64,000 nucleotides of DNA from Vicinamibacterales bacterium (lineage in GTDB: Bacteria > Acidobacteriota > Vicinamibacteria > Vicinamibacterales > UBA2999), in contig JAWKHS010000022.1 of the NCBI GenBank assembly GCA_041394705.1, forward strand, positions 45,519-109,518, written 5' to 3'. Of the stretch, positions 9,167-18,182 are shown piece after piece; the stretch's first letter is position 1, and each line of letters begins with the position of its first letter. Position numbers and translations under genes: made by a program. Below the pieces are notes generated by a model. It did no database searches. It saw only the letters and a list, made by a program, of their open reading frames with translations, and was not told where the DNA came from.

Positions 9167-9203
9167 ACATCGTCGCGCCGTCCATCGCACGCTGAACGCC
9201 CTT
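9111..9203. repeat. Perfect 10 bp inverted repeat AAGGGCGTTC / GAACGCCCTT
   Basis: AAGGGCGTTC at 9111-9120 is the exact reverse complement of GAACGCCCTT at 9194-9203. The pair spans the right arm of the G-rich repeat, so the two repeats interleave rather than nest. It does not have the RYYYAAC/GTTRRRY ends expected of an integron attC site. Confidence 0.4.
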
Positions 9204-9412
9204 CGGTCGGCCGCGACGTCGCGCGTCGCTATGGTTGCTTGGCGCGATGGCCCCTGTCACACCCAGCGGCGTACCGATGACATGGCTGCCGCTTCCTCCC
9301 CAGACGGCAGGCCACCGCGACAGGTCCGATGCCGGCGCGCCACCGGCATCATCGCGCGTCAACGGCAGCTGGTCATGTGCCACGGTCGCGCACAGACGGG
9401 GAGGGTCTGACC
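9167..9412. other. Non-coding gap upstream of the CxxC-repeat protein
   Basis: No open frame here has coding character. The stretch includes half of the 10 bp inverted repeat. It ends in the GGGAGGG ribosome site at 9399-9405 that serves the gene starting at 9413. Confidence 0.5.
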
Positions 9413-10837
9413 ATGGTCACTCGCTTCGGAACGAGCTTCGCCCGTGCGATGTTCTTGGTGGCGCTCGGCGTGACGGCCACTCGCGCCCAGGACATGGCGC
9501 CTGGCGCCTACACGCTGAAAGCCGACAACGGCAAGTTCCTGGCGCGGTGTGCCGACTGTGTCCCCAACACGTCTTACGCCGACAGTGCAGGGGCGCATGA
9601 AGGCGATCCATGGCGGCCATGGGCCCGGTGGATGCTGACCAAGCGGCCGAACGGTCGCTGGGTCCTGCAGGCGGATTCTGGGCGCTACCTGGCCCGATGC
9701 AGCAACTGCGGGCCCGGCAACTCGGCCGACAGCGCCTTCGTCCACGAGACGAACCCGGATGCGTCGTGGGCCCAATGGACACTGGAACGGCGCCCGAACG
9801 GACGCTGGGCGCTGAGGTCCGACAGCGGCAAGTATCTCGCCCGCTGCGTAGGGTGCTTCACGGGTTCGGTCATCCAGGACAACGTGTTCGTGCACGAGAC
9901 GAACCCCGACGCGCCCTGGGCGCAGTGGGCCGTGGAGCCCGTCGGTACGACGCGCACCTTTGCCACCTCCATGACGCCGGCGGCGGCGGCCGCGATGATT
10001 GAACGGCTCGCGTCCGCCACCCAGCGCTGGGTGGACATTCCCCGCTCGGAACAAGCGCACGCCACGCGGAATCACATCAATGGCCTGGCGCGGGTGGGCC
10101 CGTACTGGATCGTCAACTACGACGACGTCGGCGGGGACACCGGACGCTTGCTCTATTGGAAACGCGGCTCCGACTATGCCGTGTACGAGGTGGACGGCGT
10201 GGGCAGCTACTTGGCGGGCATGGACGGCGCGGGAAACATCGTCGCCTACACGTCGTCGACGCCCACGTTGCGCTTCCTGCGCATGCCGCCGGATGGGCCT
10301 CCCGTGGCCCTGCCCGACTTCACGTACGGCGACAGCACGAACTTCGCGCGGGTCGGCTTGGCGGTTGACCCCGACACCCGCACCTACGTGCTGATGACCA
10401 GAAACGGCAGCCGCGACATCGACATTCGCGAAGGGTCGCCCGGGAACTGGCGGCTGGTCGGCACCCTGCCCGCCGACTACGCGACGTCCTGGAGCGGGGG
10501 CGAGGAGGAAAGTCGCCCGCTCGTCTACATGGGGAACGACGTCTATGCGGCGTTCGTCTTGAAGCCCGGCGACGACACCTACGAGTTCTCGTATCAGCTC
10601 TTCAGCCTTCAGGGCGCCGGCACGGCACGCACGGTGGTGCCGTACGGCTCGACGACGACCGTGACCCTGCCGAACAAGGCGCCGGCCGGAAGCCAGTTGG
10701 ATCCGTTCAAGGGCTACGCGAGCTTCCGCTGGGCTGGCACGGTGGTCTTCGACGGCACGATGCTCGAGATCTGTGCCTCGCCACGCGAGCTCAACAACGC
10801 TTACAACGGCGACTATTCGTGTTGGGCCACGCGCTAG
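9413..10837 (+). CDS. Secreted protein with three tandem fascin/beta-trefoil-like repeats carrying CxxC motifs
   Basis: The 474-residue precursor has a signal peptide ending TATRAQ at about residue 26. Residues 30-175 hold three repeats of about 49 residues, each reading ADxGKYLARCxxC with cysteines at 46/49, 96/99 and 145/148, followed by a WAQWTLERRPNGRW-type strand. The pattern resembles fascin or ricin-type trefoil repeats. The remaining 300 residues look like a propeller with no recognisable active site. The CxxC pairs could form disulfides or bind a metal. The ATG at 9413 is chosen for the GGGAGGG site and the signal peptide. Confidence 0.82.
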   Translation: MVTRFGTSFARAMFLVALGVTATRAQDMAPGAYTLKADNGKFLARCADCVPNTSYADSAGAHEGDPWRPWARWMLTKRPNGRWVLQADSGRYLARCSNCGPGNSADSAFVHETNPDASWAQWTLERRPNGRWALRSDSGKYLARCVGCFTGSVIQDNVFVHETNPDAPWAQWAVEPVGTTRTFATSMTPAAAAAMIERLASATQRWVDIPRSEQAHATRNHINGLARVGPYWIVNYDDVGGDTGRLLYWKRGSDYAVYEVDGVGSYLAGMDGAGNIVAYTSSTPTLRFLRMPPDGPPVALPDFTYGDSTNFARVGLAVDPDTRTYVLMTRNGSRDIDIREGSPGNWRLVGTLPADYATSWSGGEEESRPLVYMGNDVYAAFVLKPGDDTYEFSYQLFSLQGAGTARTVVPYGSTTTVTLPNKAPAGSQLDPFKGYASFRWAGTVVFDGTMLEICASPRELNNAYNGDYSCWATR

Positions 10838-10943
10838 TTGGTGTGGCCGGAGGTCTTTTCGCTACGGCCCGTCCCCGACTCGACGCGTTGCAGCAGCTAT
10901 TGGAGCGACGGTCATGACCGCACCCCGCACGAGGAACCGGGAA

Positions 10944-11336
10944 ATGCACCCAGCCATCGCGACCTACAACGACGCGCAGGCCCCTGCGGCGAAGGAGGTC
11001 TGTCGCGTGCTCGCCTCGGAGATCGACCGCGGCCTCGCGGATGCCGAGCGCAAGCTCTGGCATCGACACCCCGTCTGGTTCCTGGACGGCAATCCGATCG
11101 TTGGCTACAGCACGCAGAAGGCCGGAGTCCGCCTGATGTTCTGGAGCGGGGCGGACTTCGACGAGCCCAAGCTCAACGTCGTCGGCCAGCGGTTCAAGGA
11201 CGCCTCCATCTTCTACGGCCAGGCGTCGGCCATCGAAACCACGCCGCTGCGCCGGTGGCTCAAGAAGGCCAGGACGATCCAATGGGACTACAAGAACATC
11301 GTCCGGAGACGGGGCCAGCTGGTGAGGCTGACGTGA
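10944..11336 (+). CDS. DUF1801 domain protein
   Basis: This 130-residue cytoplasmic protein has the DUF1801 fold. It opens with a helical segment containing EVCRVLASEIDRGL, then a WHRHPVWFLDGNPIVGYS strand region and RLMFWSG. The C-terminal stretch YGQASAIETTPLRRWLKKA is typical of the family. Function is unknown. The ATG at 10944 has GAGGAA 7 bases upstream and begins where family similarity begins. An alternative ATG at 10914 would add ten basic residues. It lies 106 bases after the preceding gene. Confidence 0.82.
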   Translation: MHPAIATYNDAQAPAAKEVCRVLASEIDRGLADAERKLWHRHPVWFLDGNPIVGYSTQKAGVRLMFWSGADFDEPKLNVVGQRFKDASIFYGQASAIETTPLRRWLKKARTIQWDYKNIVRRRGQLVRLT

Positions 11337-11351
11337 CGCGTCCGCGGCGCG

Positions 11352-12014
11352 TCAGTGCGTGCCGGACGCAACAGTCAGGTTGATGGTGGCCACGGTCTTC
11401 TCCCACGCCACGGTCAGCGTCGCGCCTGTTGCCGACACGTTCACGAAGCCGATCGTCAGCTGCTCCACCGACGTGTCGCTCTGGCGCACGGTCATCGGCG
11501 CGCGCAGGACATCGAACTTCGGGTCGTAGTTGTAGGAGCCGTACAGCAGCACCTTGTCGTTCGGGTCGTACTTCGGCTGGCGGGGCTGCGTGCTGAGCAC
11601 CAGCGTCCAGGCGCCGGGCTTCAGCTCGGCGAAGGCGTTGTAGACGCCAGGCTGGAGGGTCTTGCCGCCGATCATCAGCGGGACCTGCGTGGTGAGGGTG
11701 GTCGTGTCGTTCGCGCCCATGCGCCACACGGGCTCGCCGTCGCTCACGGTCTTGCCGTAGTCGGCGGCCGTGCCGAGGATGTCGGTGCGGCCGCGGAGGA
11801 GGGGCCGGCCGTAGTCGACCACCACCCACTTGCCGTCCACGTAGCGCTGGCCGGTGTTGTTCTTCTCCCAGCGGCCACCGAGCTGGATGGCGGCCGAGCC
11901 GCGCGGCGACGGCGGCAGCTTCACTTCGGGCACCGCCTGCGCGGCGACGACGATCGCGGTGGCGATGACGAGCGCGGGGACGGCGGCGACACGAACGGCA
12001 GGCGGGACGCGCAT
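11352..12014 (-). CDS. Secreted DUF2911 protein
   Basis: The 220-residue exported protein has a signal peptide (about residues 1-27, ending VVAAQ). The DUF2911 domain follows: VVDYGRPLLRGR, VWRMGANDTTTL, and LQPGVYNAFAELKPGAWTLV. A C-terminal beta domain contains DVLRAPMTVRQ. Biochemical role is unknown; members are frequent in Acidobacteriota and Bacteroidota. The ATG at 12014 follows a GGAGGAAG site, and a TAGAAT hexamer at 12035-12040 (minus strand) could be its -10 box. Confidence 0.88.
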   Translation of the reverse strand: MRVPPAVRVAAVPALVIATAIVVAAQAVPEVKLPPSPRGSAAIQLGGRWEKNNTGQRYVDGKWVVVDYGRPLLRGRTDILGTAADYGKTVSDGEPVWRMGANDTTTLTTQVPLMIGGKTLQPGVYNAFAELKPGAWTLVLSTQPRQPKYDPNDKVLLYGSYNYDPKFDVLRAPMTVRQSDTSVEQLTIGFVNVSATGATLTVAWEKTVATINLTVASGTH

Positions 12015-12146
12015 GGGACTTCCTCCAGCCCGCGATTCTACCGTCGAATCACGCAACTCGGGACGGCGCGCCCGCGGCCGAGCTTGCTGAACCCGGCCGG
12101 CGGCGTGCGCCCCGCAGCCGCGAGCCAGGGTCAGCCGGTGGCGCGC

Positions 12147-13808
12147 TCACTTCGGGGGATCGGCCACCGGCGACAGCCGCAGGTCCTGGAAGTCGAAGCT
12201 GAAGTCGGTCAGCGTGGACACGGGCTCCATCCGCACGTCTCGAATCCGGCCGTCCGGATCGAGCGCGAAGGTGACGAACGCGTCCGCGTTCAGCCCGCGT
12301 TCCCGCCAGCGGACGATGAAGGTGTCGTGCTGCCAGTGCTCGAGGTCGCCGAGCAGCTCCGCGGTCTTGCTGAACTGCATCTCGAGATGCCCGGCGCCCT
12401 GCCTGATGATCACGTCGCCGTACCACGGGTCGCGGTACGTGCCGACGTAGCTGGCGAGCGGCAGCGACGGCGTGCTGTTCGCGTCGCGCGCGGCGAGGTG
12501 CTTCTTCAGGTCAGCGTCGGCATCGCCCTGCGCTTTGGCATAGGAGGCGGCGTAGGCCTTCAGCCAGTCGTGCCCGGTCATGCCGAGCATCATGTCCAGC
12601 GCCTCGTAGGTGATGGCGTTGAAGGCGTGGCCGATCTCGGCGCTCGTGAGCACCACCACGCCCGTCTTCTCGTCCGGCAGCAGCGTCAGCCGCGACACCT
12701 GTCCGGGCCAGCCGCCCGTGTGCCACACCATGCGGTGGCCGGCGTAGTCGGACAGGTTCCAGCCCTGCCCGTAGCCCATGAAGTTCGGCATCATCGGCGC
12801 CAGCTCGGGGACCGAGGGCCGGCCGACCGGGATCGGCGTGAGCATCGTCCACATCTCGCGCTGGCGCGCGTCCGAGAACAACCGCTTCGCCGAGTCGCCG
12901 CTGCCGGAGAGCACGCCGCCGGCCAGTTGCAGGTTCATCCACCGGCTGAGGTCGTGCACGCTGGAATACAGGCCGCCGGCGCCGGACACGTTGCGCCAGC
13001 TGGTGACGCCGACCGGCCGGAGGTCCTTGAAGTCGAACCGGGCATGGCCGGTGGCGGCGTTGTCGCCGGCCGTCAGGTCGTCGCTGTTGTAGCGCGTCTC
13101 GGTCATGCCCAGCGGCTCGAAGATGCGCGTCTGCAGGAACTGCTTGTACGGCAGGCCCGAGGCCTGCTCGATCACCAGCTGCGCGGCGCCGAACAGGATG
13201 TTGTCGTAGGCGTACTGCTCGCGAAATCCGCCGGTGAGCGGCACGTCCTTCAACCGCTCGATGACCTCGCGCGACGAGTAGGTGGTGGTCGGCCAGTAGA
13301 GCAGGTCGCCCGCCCCCAGGCTCAGGCCGCTCCGGTGCGCCAAGAGATCGCGGATGCGCATCTCGCGCGTCACATAGGGGTCGCTCATGCGGAACCAGGG
13401 CAGGTGGTCGATGACGCGGTCCGTGGTCTTCAGCTTGCCGTCGTCCTGCAGCATGTTCAGCGAGGCCGCGGTGAACGCCTTGGTGTTGGAGGCGATGGCG
13501 AACATGGTGTGGGCATCCACCCTGGCCGGCTTGCCCAGTTCGCGTACCCCGTAGCCGCGCTCCATCACCACCCGGCCGTCGTGGACGACGGCCACGGCCA
13601 CACCCGGCACGTCGAACTGCTTCTGCACGGCCTCCACGAACGCGTCGAACGACGCCAGCCGCGCCGCATCGGGCATGCGCGGGGTTGTGGCGGCTGCGAC
13701 GGCGCCGCCCCGGAGCTGCAGCGCCTGCCCGGTCTGTGCCACGCCGGTGGCCGCCGGCGCCAGGCCGATGGCCAGGGCGAGGACGAGGGATTGTCGGATC
13801 GATGACAT
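12147..13808 (-). CDS. Exported beta-lactamase-family serine hydrolase with DUF3471-type C-terminus
   Basis: The 553-residue protein has a signal peptide ending GVAQ and a class C beta-lactamase/penicillin-binding fold. The catalytic motifs are present: S107-N-T-K110 (SxxK), Y201-D-N203 (YxN) and a C-terminal HTGG. After the catalytic domain, residues 430-553 form a beta domain with SYVGTYRDPWYGDV, as in DUF3471. The substrate is unknown; candidates are D-amino-acid peptides or esters. The ATG at 13808 has a GGAGA site. It ends upstream of the DUF2911 gene and follows the sortilin-type gene by 48 bases, so the three may be one transcript. Confidence 0.9.
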   Translation of the reverse strand: MSSIRQSLVLALAIGLAPAATGVAQTGQALQLRGGAVAAATTPRMPDAARLASFDAFVEAVQKQFDVPGVAVAVVHDGRVVMERGYGVRELGKPARVDAHTMFAIASNTKAFTAASLNMLQDDGKLKTTDRVIDHLPWFRMSDPYVTREMRIRDLLAHRSGLSLGAGDLLYWPTTTYSSREVIERLKDVPLTGGFREQYAYDNILFGAAQLVIEQASGLPYKQFLQTRIFEPLGMTETRYNSDDLTAGDNAATGHARFDFKDLRPVGVTSWRNVSGAGGLYSSVHDLSRWMNLQLAGGVLSGSGDSAKRLFSDARQREMWTMLTPIPVGRPSVPELAPMMPNFMGYGQGWNLSDYAGHRMVWHTGGWPGQVSRLTLLPDEKTGVVVLTSAEIGHAFNAITYEALDMMLGMTGHDWLKAYAASYAKAQGDADADLKKHLAARDANSTPSLPLASYVGTYRDPWYGDVIIRQGAGHLEMQFSKTAELLGDLEHWQHDTFIVRWRERGLNADAFVTFALDPDGRIRDVRMEPVSTLTDFSFDFQDLRLSPVADPPK

Positions 13809-13856
13809 GCACGGTCTCCGGTTGAACGCTGACGCGGCCACGGTCGCCGCTCGCGG

Positions 13857-16800
13857 CTAACGCCGCACCACCACCGCCGGGATGTTCCGGGCGCGGACGA
13901 GCGTGTTGAACTCCTCCACGCCGTCGCCCAGCGCCGCGGCGAGCGCCTTCTGCTGCGCCTGCCACCGTTCGCTGAGGTCGGCCAGCCGCGCCTGCTGGCC
14001 GTCGGTGATGCCGGCCTGGCTGTCGTCGATGGCGCCACGGAGGTACAGGTAGAACTCGTTCAGCCGCATCGTGTAGTTGATGACGGTCTGCCCGTCCACC
14101 ACCTTCTTCTGCACGAGCGTGTCCTCGAGCGCGTTCAGCCGGTCCACGAGCGCCGTCCCGGCCTTCTCGATGGCCGCGCCGCCGTCCATCGTCTTCGCGC
14201 GTGACACCAGATCCTCCACCTGCGCCCGGGCGTTCCTGAGCCGGATCACCCCGCGGTGGATCTCGTTCACCTCGGTGTCCACGCGCGCGCCCAGGGTGTC
14301 CTGCGCGACCAGGTCCGAGGTGGGTGTGGTGACGCGCGGGTCCAGGCGCACCGTGAGCGGCGCCGTCAGCGTCTTCCCGCCAGCGCGCAGCCGGACCTGG
14401 TAGGCGCCTGGCAAGGCCTGCCGGCCACCCGTGAACCCGAACGTGTAGAGCCCGGGAACGGGTACCACCGGCGCCCGGCGGACGTTCCACACCACGCGGT
14501 TCAGCCCGGCCTTCACGGTGAGCGTGGCCGGCGGCGGGTCGAGCGATGGCGGCGCCGACGCGTCGGGCTTCTTCGTGCTGAACGTGCGCACCACCTGCCC
14601 GCCGTCGTCGAGGACGTCCATCGTCACGTCGCCCTCGGGCACCTTGGCGAGCCAGAAGTCCACGATGGCCCCGTTCGGCGGATTGGCGCCGGCCGTGGCG
14701 CTCCCGCCGCCGAAACCGCCGGCGAAGACGCCCGTGCGATAGGCCTCGCGGGGCGTGAACAGGCGGACGTCGGTGGCGGCCGTCTCGTCCGACCACTGCC
14801 GGAAGGGCGCCAGGTCGTCCAGGATCCAGAACGCCCGGCCCGCGGTGGCGGCCAGGAGGTCGCCCTCGTGCACCTTGAGGTCCGTGATCGGCGTGACGGG
14901 CAGGTTCATCTGGAACCGCGTCCATTGCCGGCCGCCGTTGAACGAGACGTAGAAGCCGGTCTCGGTGCCCAGATACAGCAGGTCGCGCCGCACCGGGTCC
15001 TCGCGGACCACGCGCGCCCACGCCTCCGGCTCGATCCCGTTCACGATCGACGTCCACGACTTCCCGAAGTCCGTCGTCTTCACGACGATGGGCGTGAAGT
15101 CGTTGAACTTGTACTTCGTGAACGTGACATACGCGGTGCCGGCCGCATGCGGCGACACCTCGATGGCGTTCACGAGCGACTCGCCGATGTCGGGCGGAGT
15201 CACGTTCGTCCAGGTCTTGCCGTCGTCGCGCGTGAGCTGCACGAGCCCGTCGTCGGTGCCGACCCACAGCGTACCCTTCGCGTGCGGCGACTCCGCGATG
15301 TAGTGGATGACGCCGTAGGTCTCGCCGCCCGCGCCCTCGTTGGTGATGGGCGCGCCGCCCGGCCCCTGCTTGCTCTTGTCGTTCCTGGTCAGGTCCGGGC
15401 TGGCCTCGGTCCACGTCTTGCCGCGATTCGCCGACCGCAGGAGCACGTTGCCGCCGTGGTAGATGACGTTCGGGTCGAACCGCGAGACCACGATCGGCGC
15501 GCTCCAGTTGAAGCGGTATTTCATGTCGCGGGGGGCGATGGCGGCCGGCATCCCGGGCCACGCCATGACGTCCCGGGCCGTCTTCGTCACGTCGTCGAAC
15601 TCGCTGATGATGCCCATGTAGCAGCCGGCGTACACGTAGCGCGGCGTGTCCGGATCGAAGGCGGGCACGGCGCTTTCGCAGCCGCCCACGTCGTACCAGT
15701 CGCGCTCGGTGATGCCGCCGGGCGAGGCGCTGGCGATCTTCACCGACGTGTTGTCCTGCTGCCCGCCGTACAGGTTGTAGGGAAAGAGGTTGTCGGCGTT
15801 GACCCGGTAGAACTGGGCCGTGGGCTGGTTGGCCTGCGTGGACCAGGTGCGGCCGCCGTTGAACGACACGTTGGCGCCGCCGTCGTTGGACTCGATGAGC
15901 GTGTCCGGGTCATCCGGGTTGATCCACAGGCTGTGGTTGTCGCCGTGCGGTGTCCGGACCGTCGTGAAGGTCTTGCCGCCGTCGATCGACCGGCTCACCG
16001 GCGCGTTCAGCACCCAGACCACGTCCGGATTCTTCGGGTCCGCCACGATCTTCATGTAGTACCAGGCGCGCGCGTGCAGCGACCACGAGTCGCTCATCAG
16101 CGTCCAGTGCTTGCCGGCGTCGTCGGAGCGGTAGACGCCGCCCTTGGGGTCCGCCTCCACCACGGCGTACAGCCGGTCGGGATTGGCCGACACGTCGATG
16201 CCGATCTTCCCCACCGGCGTCGGCAGGCCCTCCATCACCTTCTGCCAGGTGGCGCCGCCGTCGGTCGTCTTGTGGATGCCGCTCCCGGGGCCACCGCTCC
16301 GCACCTCCCACGGCTGCCGCAGGTGGTCCCACATCGCGGCGTACAGGATGCGGGGGTTCGTCGGGTCCATCGCCAGGTCCGACGGCCCCGTCGTCTCGTT
16401 CACGAAGAGCTGCTGCGTCCAGGTCGTCCCGCCGTCGATGGACTTGTAGATGCCGCGGTCCTTCGTGGGGCCGTAGGGCGCGCCCTGGGCCGCGACCCAG
16501 AGCGTGTCGGGGTCCGTGGGGTGGACGCGGATCCGCGAGATCTGCCGTGTCCTGTCGAGCCCCATGTGGGTCCAGGTGCGGCCCGCGTCGGTGGACTTGT
16601 AGACGCCGTCGCCGTGGGAGGTCATCACGCCGCGGACGGGATGCTCGCCCATGCCCACGTAGATCACGTTCGGATCCGAGGGCGCCACGGCGATGGCGCC
16701 CACCGACGACGTCTTCAGCTGGCCGTCGGTGATGTTGCTCCAGGTGACGCCGCCGTCGGTCGTCTTCCACACGCCGCCGCCGACGCTGCCGAAGTAGAAC

Positions 16801-17051
16801 GTCCGGGGCTGCTGCGGCACGCCGGCCACCGCCACCGCGCGGCCGCCGCGGAACGGCCCGATGTTGCGCCAGGCCATGGCCGAGAACGACGCGCTGTCGA
16901 ACGCCGGTGCCTTGGCGGTCGCCTCCGCCTGGGCCGCTGGGGCCGTGGCCGGCGCCTGTCGCGCGGCAAGCCCTGCCCCGGTGGTGGCGAGAAGGGCGAA
17001 TCCGAACAGCAGGCGAACGAGACGGAATCGACGGACGGGAGCGGACATCAT
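13857..17051 (-). CDS. Exported sortilin/VPS10-type BNR-repeat protein
   Basis: The 1064-residue exported protein has at least six Asp-box (BNR) repeats of the form KTTDGGVTW, KSTDAGRTW and RSDDAGKHW between about residues 90 and 650, forming a ten-bladed-type propeller as in VPS10/sortilin and xyloglucan hydrolase folds. A C-terminal region with a Fn-like segment and helices (about 800-1060) follows. No proven enzyme activity can be read from it; such proteins are abundant in Acidobacteriota. I choose the ATG at 17051 because a TACAAT hexamer ends 7 bases earlier; an ATG at 17060 overlaps that hexamer. Confidence 0.88.
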   Translation of the reverse strand: MMSAPVRRFRLVRLLFGFALLATTGAGLAARQAPATAPAAQAEATAKAPAFDSASFSAMAWRNIGPFRGGRAVAVAGVPQQPRTFYFGSVGGGVWKTTDGGVTWSNITDGQLKTSSVGAIAVAPSDPNVIYVGMGEHPVRGVMTSHGDGVYKSTDAGRTWTHMGLDRTRQISRIRVHPTDPDTLWVAAQGAPYGPTKDRGIYKSIDGGTTWTQQLFVNETTGPSDLAMDPTNPRILYAAMWDHLRQPWEVRSGGPGSGIHKTTDGGATWQKVMEGLPTPVGKIGIDVSANPDRLYAVVEADPKGGVYRSDDAGKHWTLMSDSWSLHARAWYYMKIVADPKNPDVVWVLNAPVSRSIDGGKTFTTVRTPHGDNHSLWINPDDPDTLIESNDGGANVSFNGGRTWSTQANQPTAQFYRVNADNLFPYNLYGGQQDNTSVKIASASPGGITERDWYDVGGCESAVPAFDPDTPRYVYAGCYMGIISEFDDVTKTARDVMAWPGMPAAIAPRDMKYRFNWSAPIVVSRFDPNVIYHGGNVLLRSANRGKTWTEASPDLTRNDKSKQGPGGAPITNEGAGGETYGVIHYIAESPHAKGTLWVGTDDGLVQLTRDDGKTWTNVTPPDIGESLVNAIEVSPHAAGTAYVTFTKYKFNDFTPIVVKTTDFGKSWTSIVNGIEPEAWARVVREDPVRRDLLYLGTETGFYVSFNGGRQWTRFQMNLPVTPITDLKVHEGDLLAATAGRAFWILDDLAPFRQWSDETAATDVRLFTPREAYRTGVFAGGFGGGSATAGANPPNGAIVDFWLAKVPEGDVTMDVLDDGGQVVRTFSTKKPDASAPPSLDPPPATLTVKAGLNRVVWNVRRAPVVPVPGLYTFGFTGGRQALPGAYQVRLRAGGKTLTAPLTVRLDPRVTTPTSDLVAQDTLGARVDTEVNEIHRGVIRLRNARAQVEDLVSRAKTMDGGAAIEKAGTALVDRLNALEDTLVQKKVVDGQTVINYTMRLNEFYLYLRGAIDDSQAGITDGQQARLADLSERWQAQQKALAAALGDGVEEFNTLVRARNIPAVVVRR

Positions 17052-17058
17052 GCGTCTC

Positions 17059-17064
17059 ATTGTA
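17059..17064 (-). promoter_or_regulatory. -10-like hexamer TACAAT, leaderless start
   Basis: TACAAT on the minus strand ends 7 bases before the ATG at 17051 and overlaps the competing ATG at 17060. The usual 7-base spacing would start transcription exactly at 17051. Confidence 0.45.
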
Positions 17065-17185
17065 GGGGCCGGGGTCACTGGACGACGGCGGCGCCTCAAG
17101 ATGTCGTCCCTGCCGCCGATTCCCCCCTTGGACGTCCAGCACCGGCGGTCGATAGGGACCCCGGCCGGTCCTCCACCGAACGATC

Positions 17186-18154
17186 ATGGCCGCGATCACG
17201 ATCGGCGCCCGCCGCCTCGACCTCCGGGACGGCGAGACCGTCCTCGACGGGCTCCTCCGTCACGGCGTCGACGCCATGTACTCCTGCCGGAAGGGCACCT
17301 GTCACGCGTGCCTCCAGCGGTGCGTCAGCGGCGACGTCCCCGTCCACGCGCAGCGCGGACTGACCGACGCGCAGCGCGCGAACGGCGACTTCCTGGCGTG
17401 TCAGTGCCGGCCGGCCGGCGTGCTTGCCATCGCGGATCCCGAAGAGGAGCCGCGCGTCTTCGCCAAGGTCGTGGCGAACGACCGGCTGACGCCCACCGTG
17501 GCGCGCCTGCGCGTGGCCCCGGCGCAGCCGATGGCGTACCAGGCCGGACAGTTCCTGACCGTCGCGCGCTCGGAGGACGGCGTGGGCCGGCAGTACTCCC
17601 TGGCCAGTCTCCCCGCCGATCCGTATCTCGAAATGCACGTCCGGCGGCTGGAGCGCGGCCGGTTGAGCCGCTGGCTGTACGACGAGGCGGCGCCCGGCAC
17701 CTGGCTGGAGCTCGGGCCGGCCTCGGGCACGTGCTGCTACACGCCCGGGCAGCCGGACCGGGGGCTCGTCCTGGCGGGCACCGGCACCGGGCTCGCGCCG
17801 CTGCTCGGCGTGGCGCGCGACGCGCTGTCGCAGGGGCACGAGGGACCGATCCACCTGTTCCACGGCGCCGTCGATCTCGCCGGGCTGTATTTGCAGGACG
17901 ACCTCTTCGCCATGAGCTGCGAGTACCCGAACTTCCTGTACCACCCGTCGGTGCTGCAGGGACCGACGACGTTCGGCATCCCGGTGGCGCCGTTGACGTC
18001 GGTCATCGCGCGGGAGGCGCCGCCGCTCGCCGGCTGGCAGGCCTACGTGTGCGGGAACGACGACATCGTGCAGCAGCTGCGGCTGCACCTGGCGCGTGCC
18101 GGCGTGGCCGCCGGCGCCATCCTCAGCGACAGCTTCCTGCCCGCAGCCGCCTAG
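17186..18154 (+). CDS. 2Fe-2S flavoprotein oxidoreductase (ferredoxin-NAD(P) reductase type)
   Basis: The 322-residue electron-transfer protein combines a plant-type 2Fe-2S domain (residues 1-85; C34, C39, C42 and C72) with an FAD/NAD reductase module as in oxygenase reductases. The FAD motif is RQYSLAS near residue 133. The nucleotide-binding GTGTGLAPLLG lies near 190 and a terminal CGND replaces the common CGP. It likely passes electrons from NAD(P)H to an unidentified oxygenase or other partner; no oxygenase is adjacent. It is divergent from the sortilin-type gene. Confidence 0.9.
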   Translation: MAAITIGARRLDLRDGETVLDGLLRHGVDAMYSCRKGTCHACLQRCVSGDVPVHAQRGLTDAQRANGDFLACQCRPAGVLAIADPEEEPRVFAKVVANDRLTPTVARLRVAPAQPMAYQAGQFLTVARSEDGVGRQYSLASLPADPYLEMHVRRLERGRLSRWLYDEAAPGTWLELGPASGTCCYTPGQPDRGLVLAGTGTGLAPLLGVARDALSQGHEGPIHLFHGAVDLAGLYLQDDLFAMSCEYPNFLYHPSVLQGPTTFGIPVAPLTSVIAREAPPLAGWQAYVCGNDDIVQQLRLHLARAGVAAGAILSDSFLPAAA

Positions 18155-18182
18155 CCTGGCGTTCCGCGCCGGTTGCGGCGAT

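Noticed and set aside
9111..9203. Possible integron attC site
   Set aside because: The inverted repeat lacks RYYYAAC/GTTRRRY ends and the inner pairing expected of attC, and no integrase or cassette array is present.
14256..17363. A 1035-codon open frame on the plus strand opposite the sortilin-type gene
   Set aside because: Its product is Arg/Gly/Ala/Val-rich without domains, whereas the minus strand has signal peptide, BNR repeats and normal composition. It is a GC-driven antisense frame, as are many others here.
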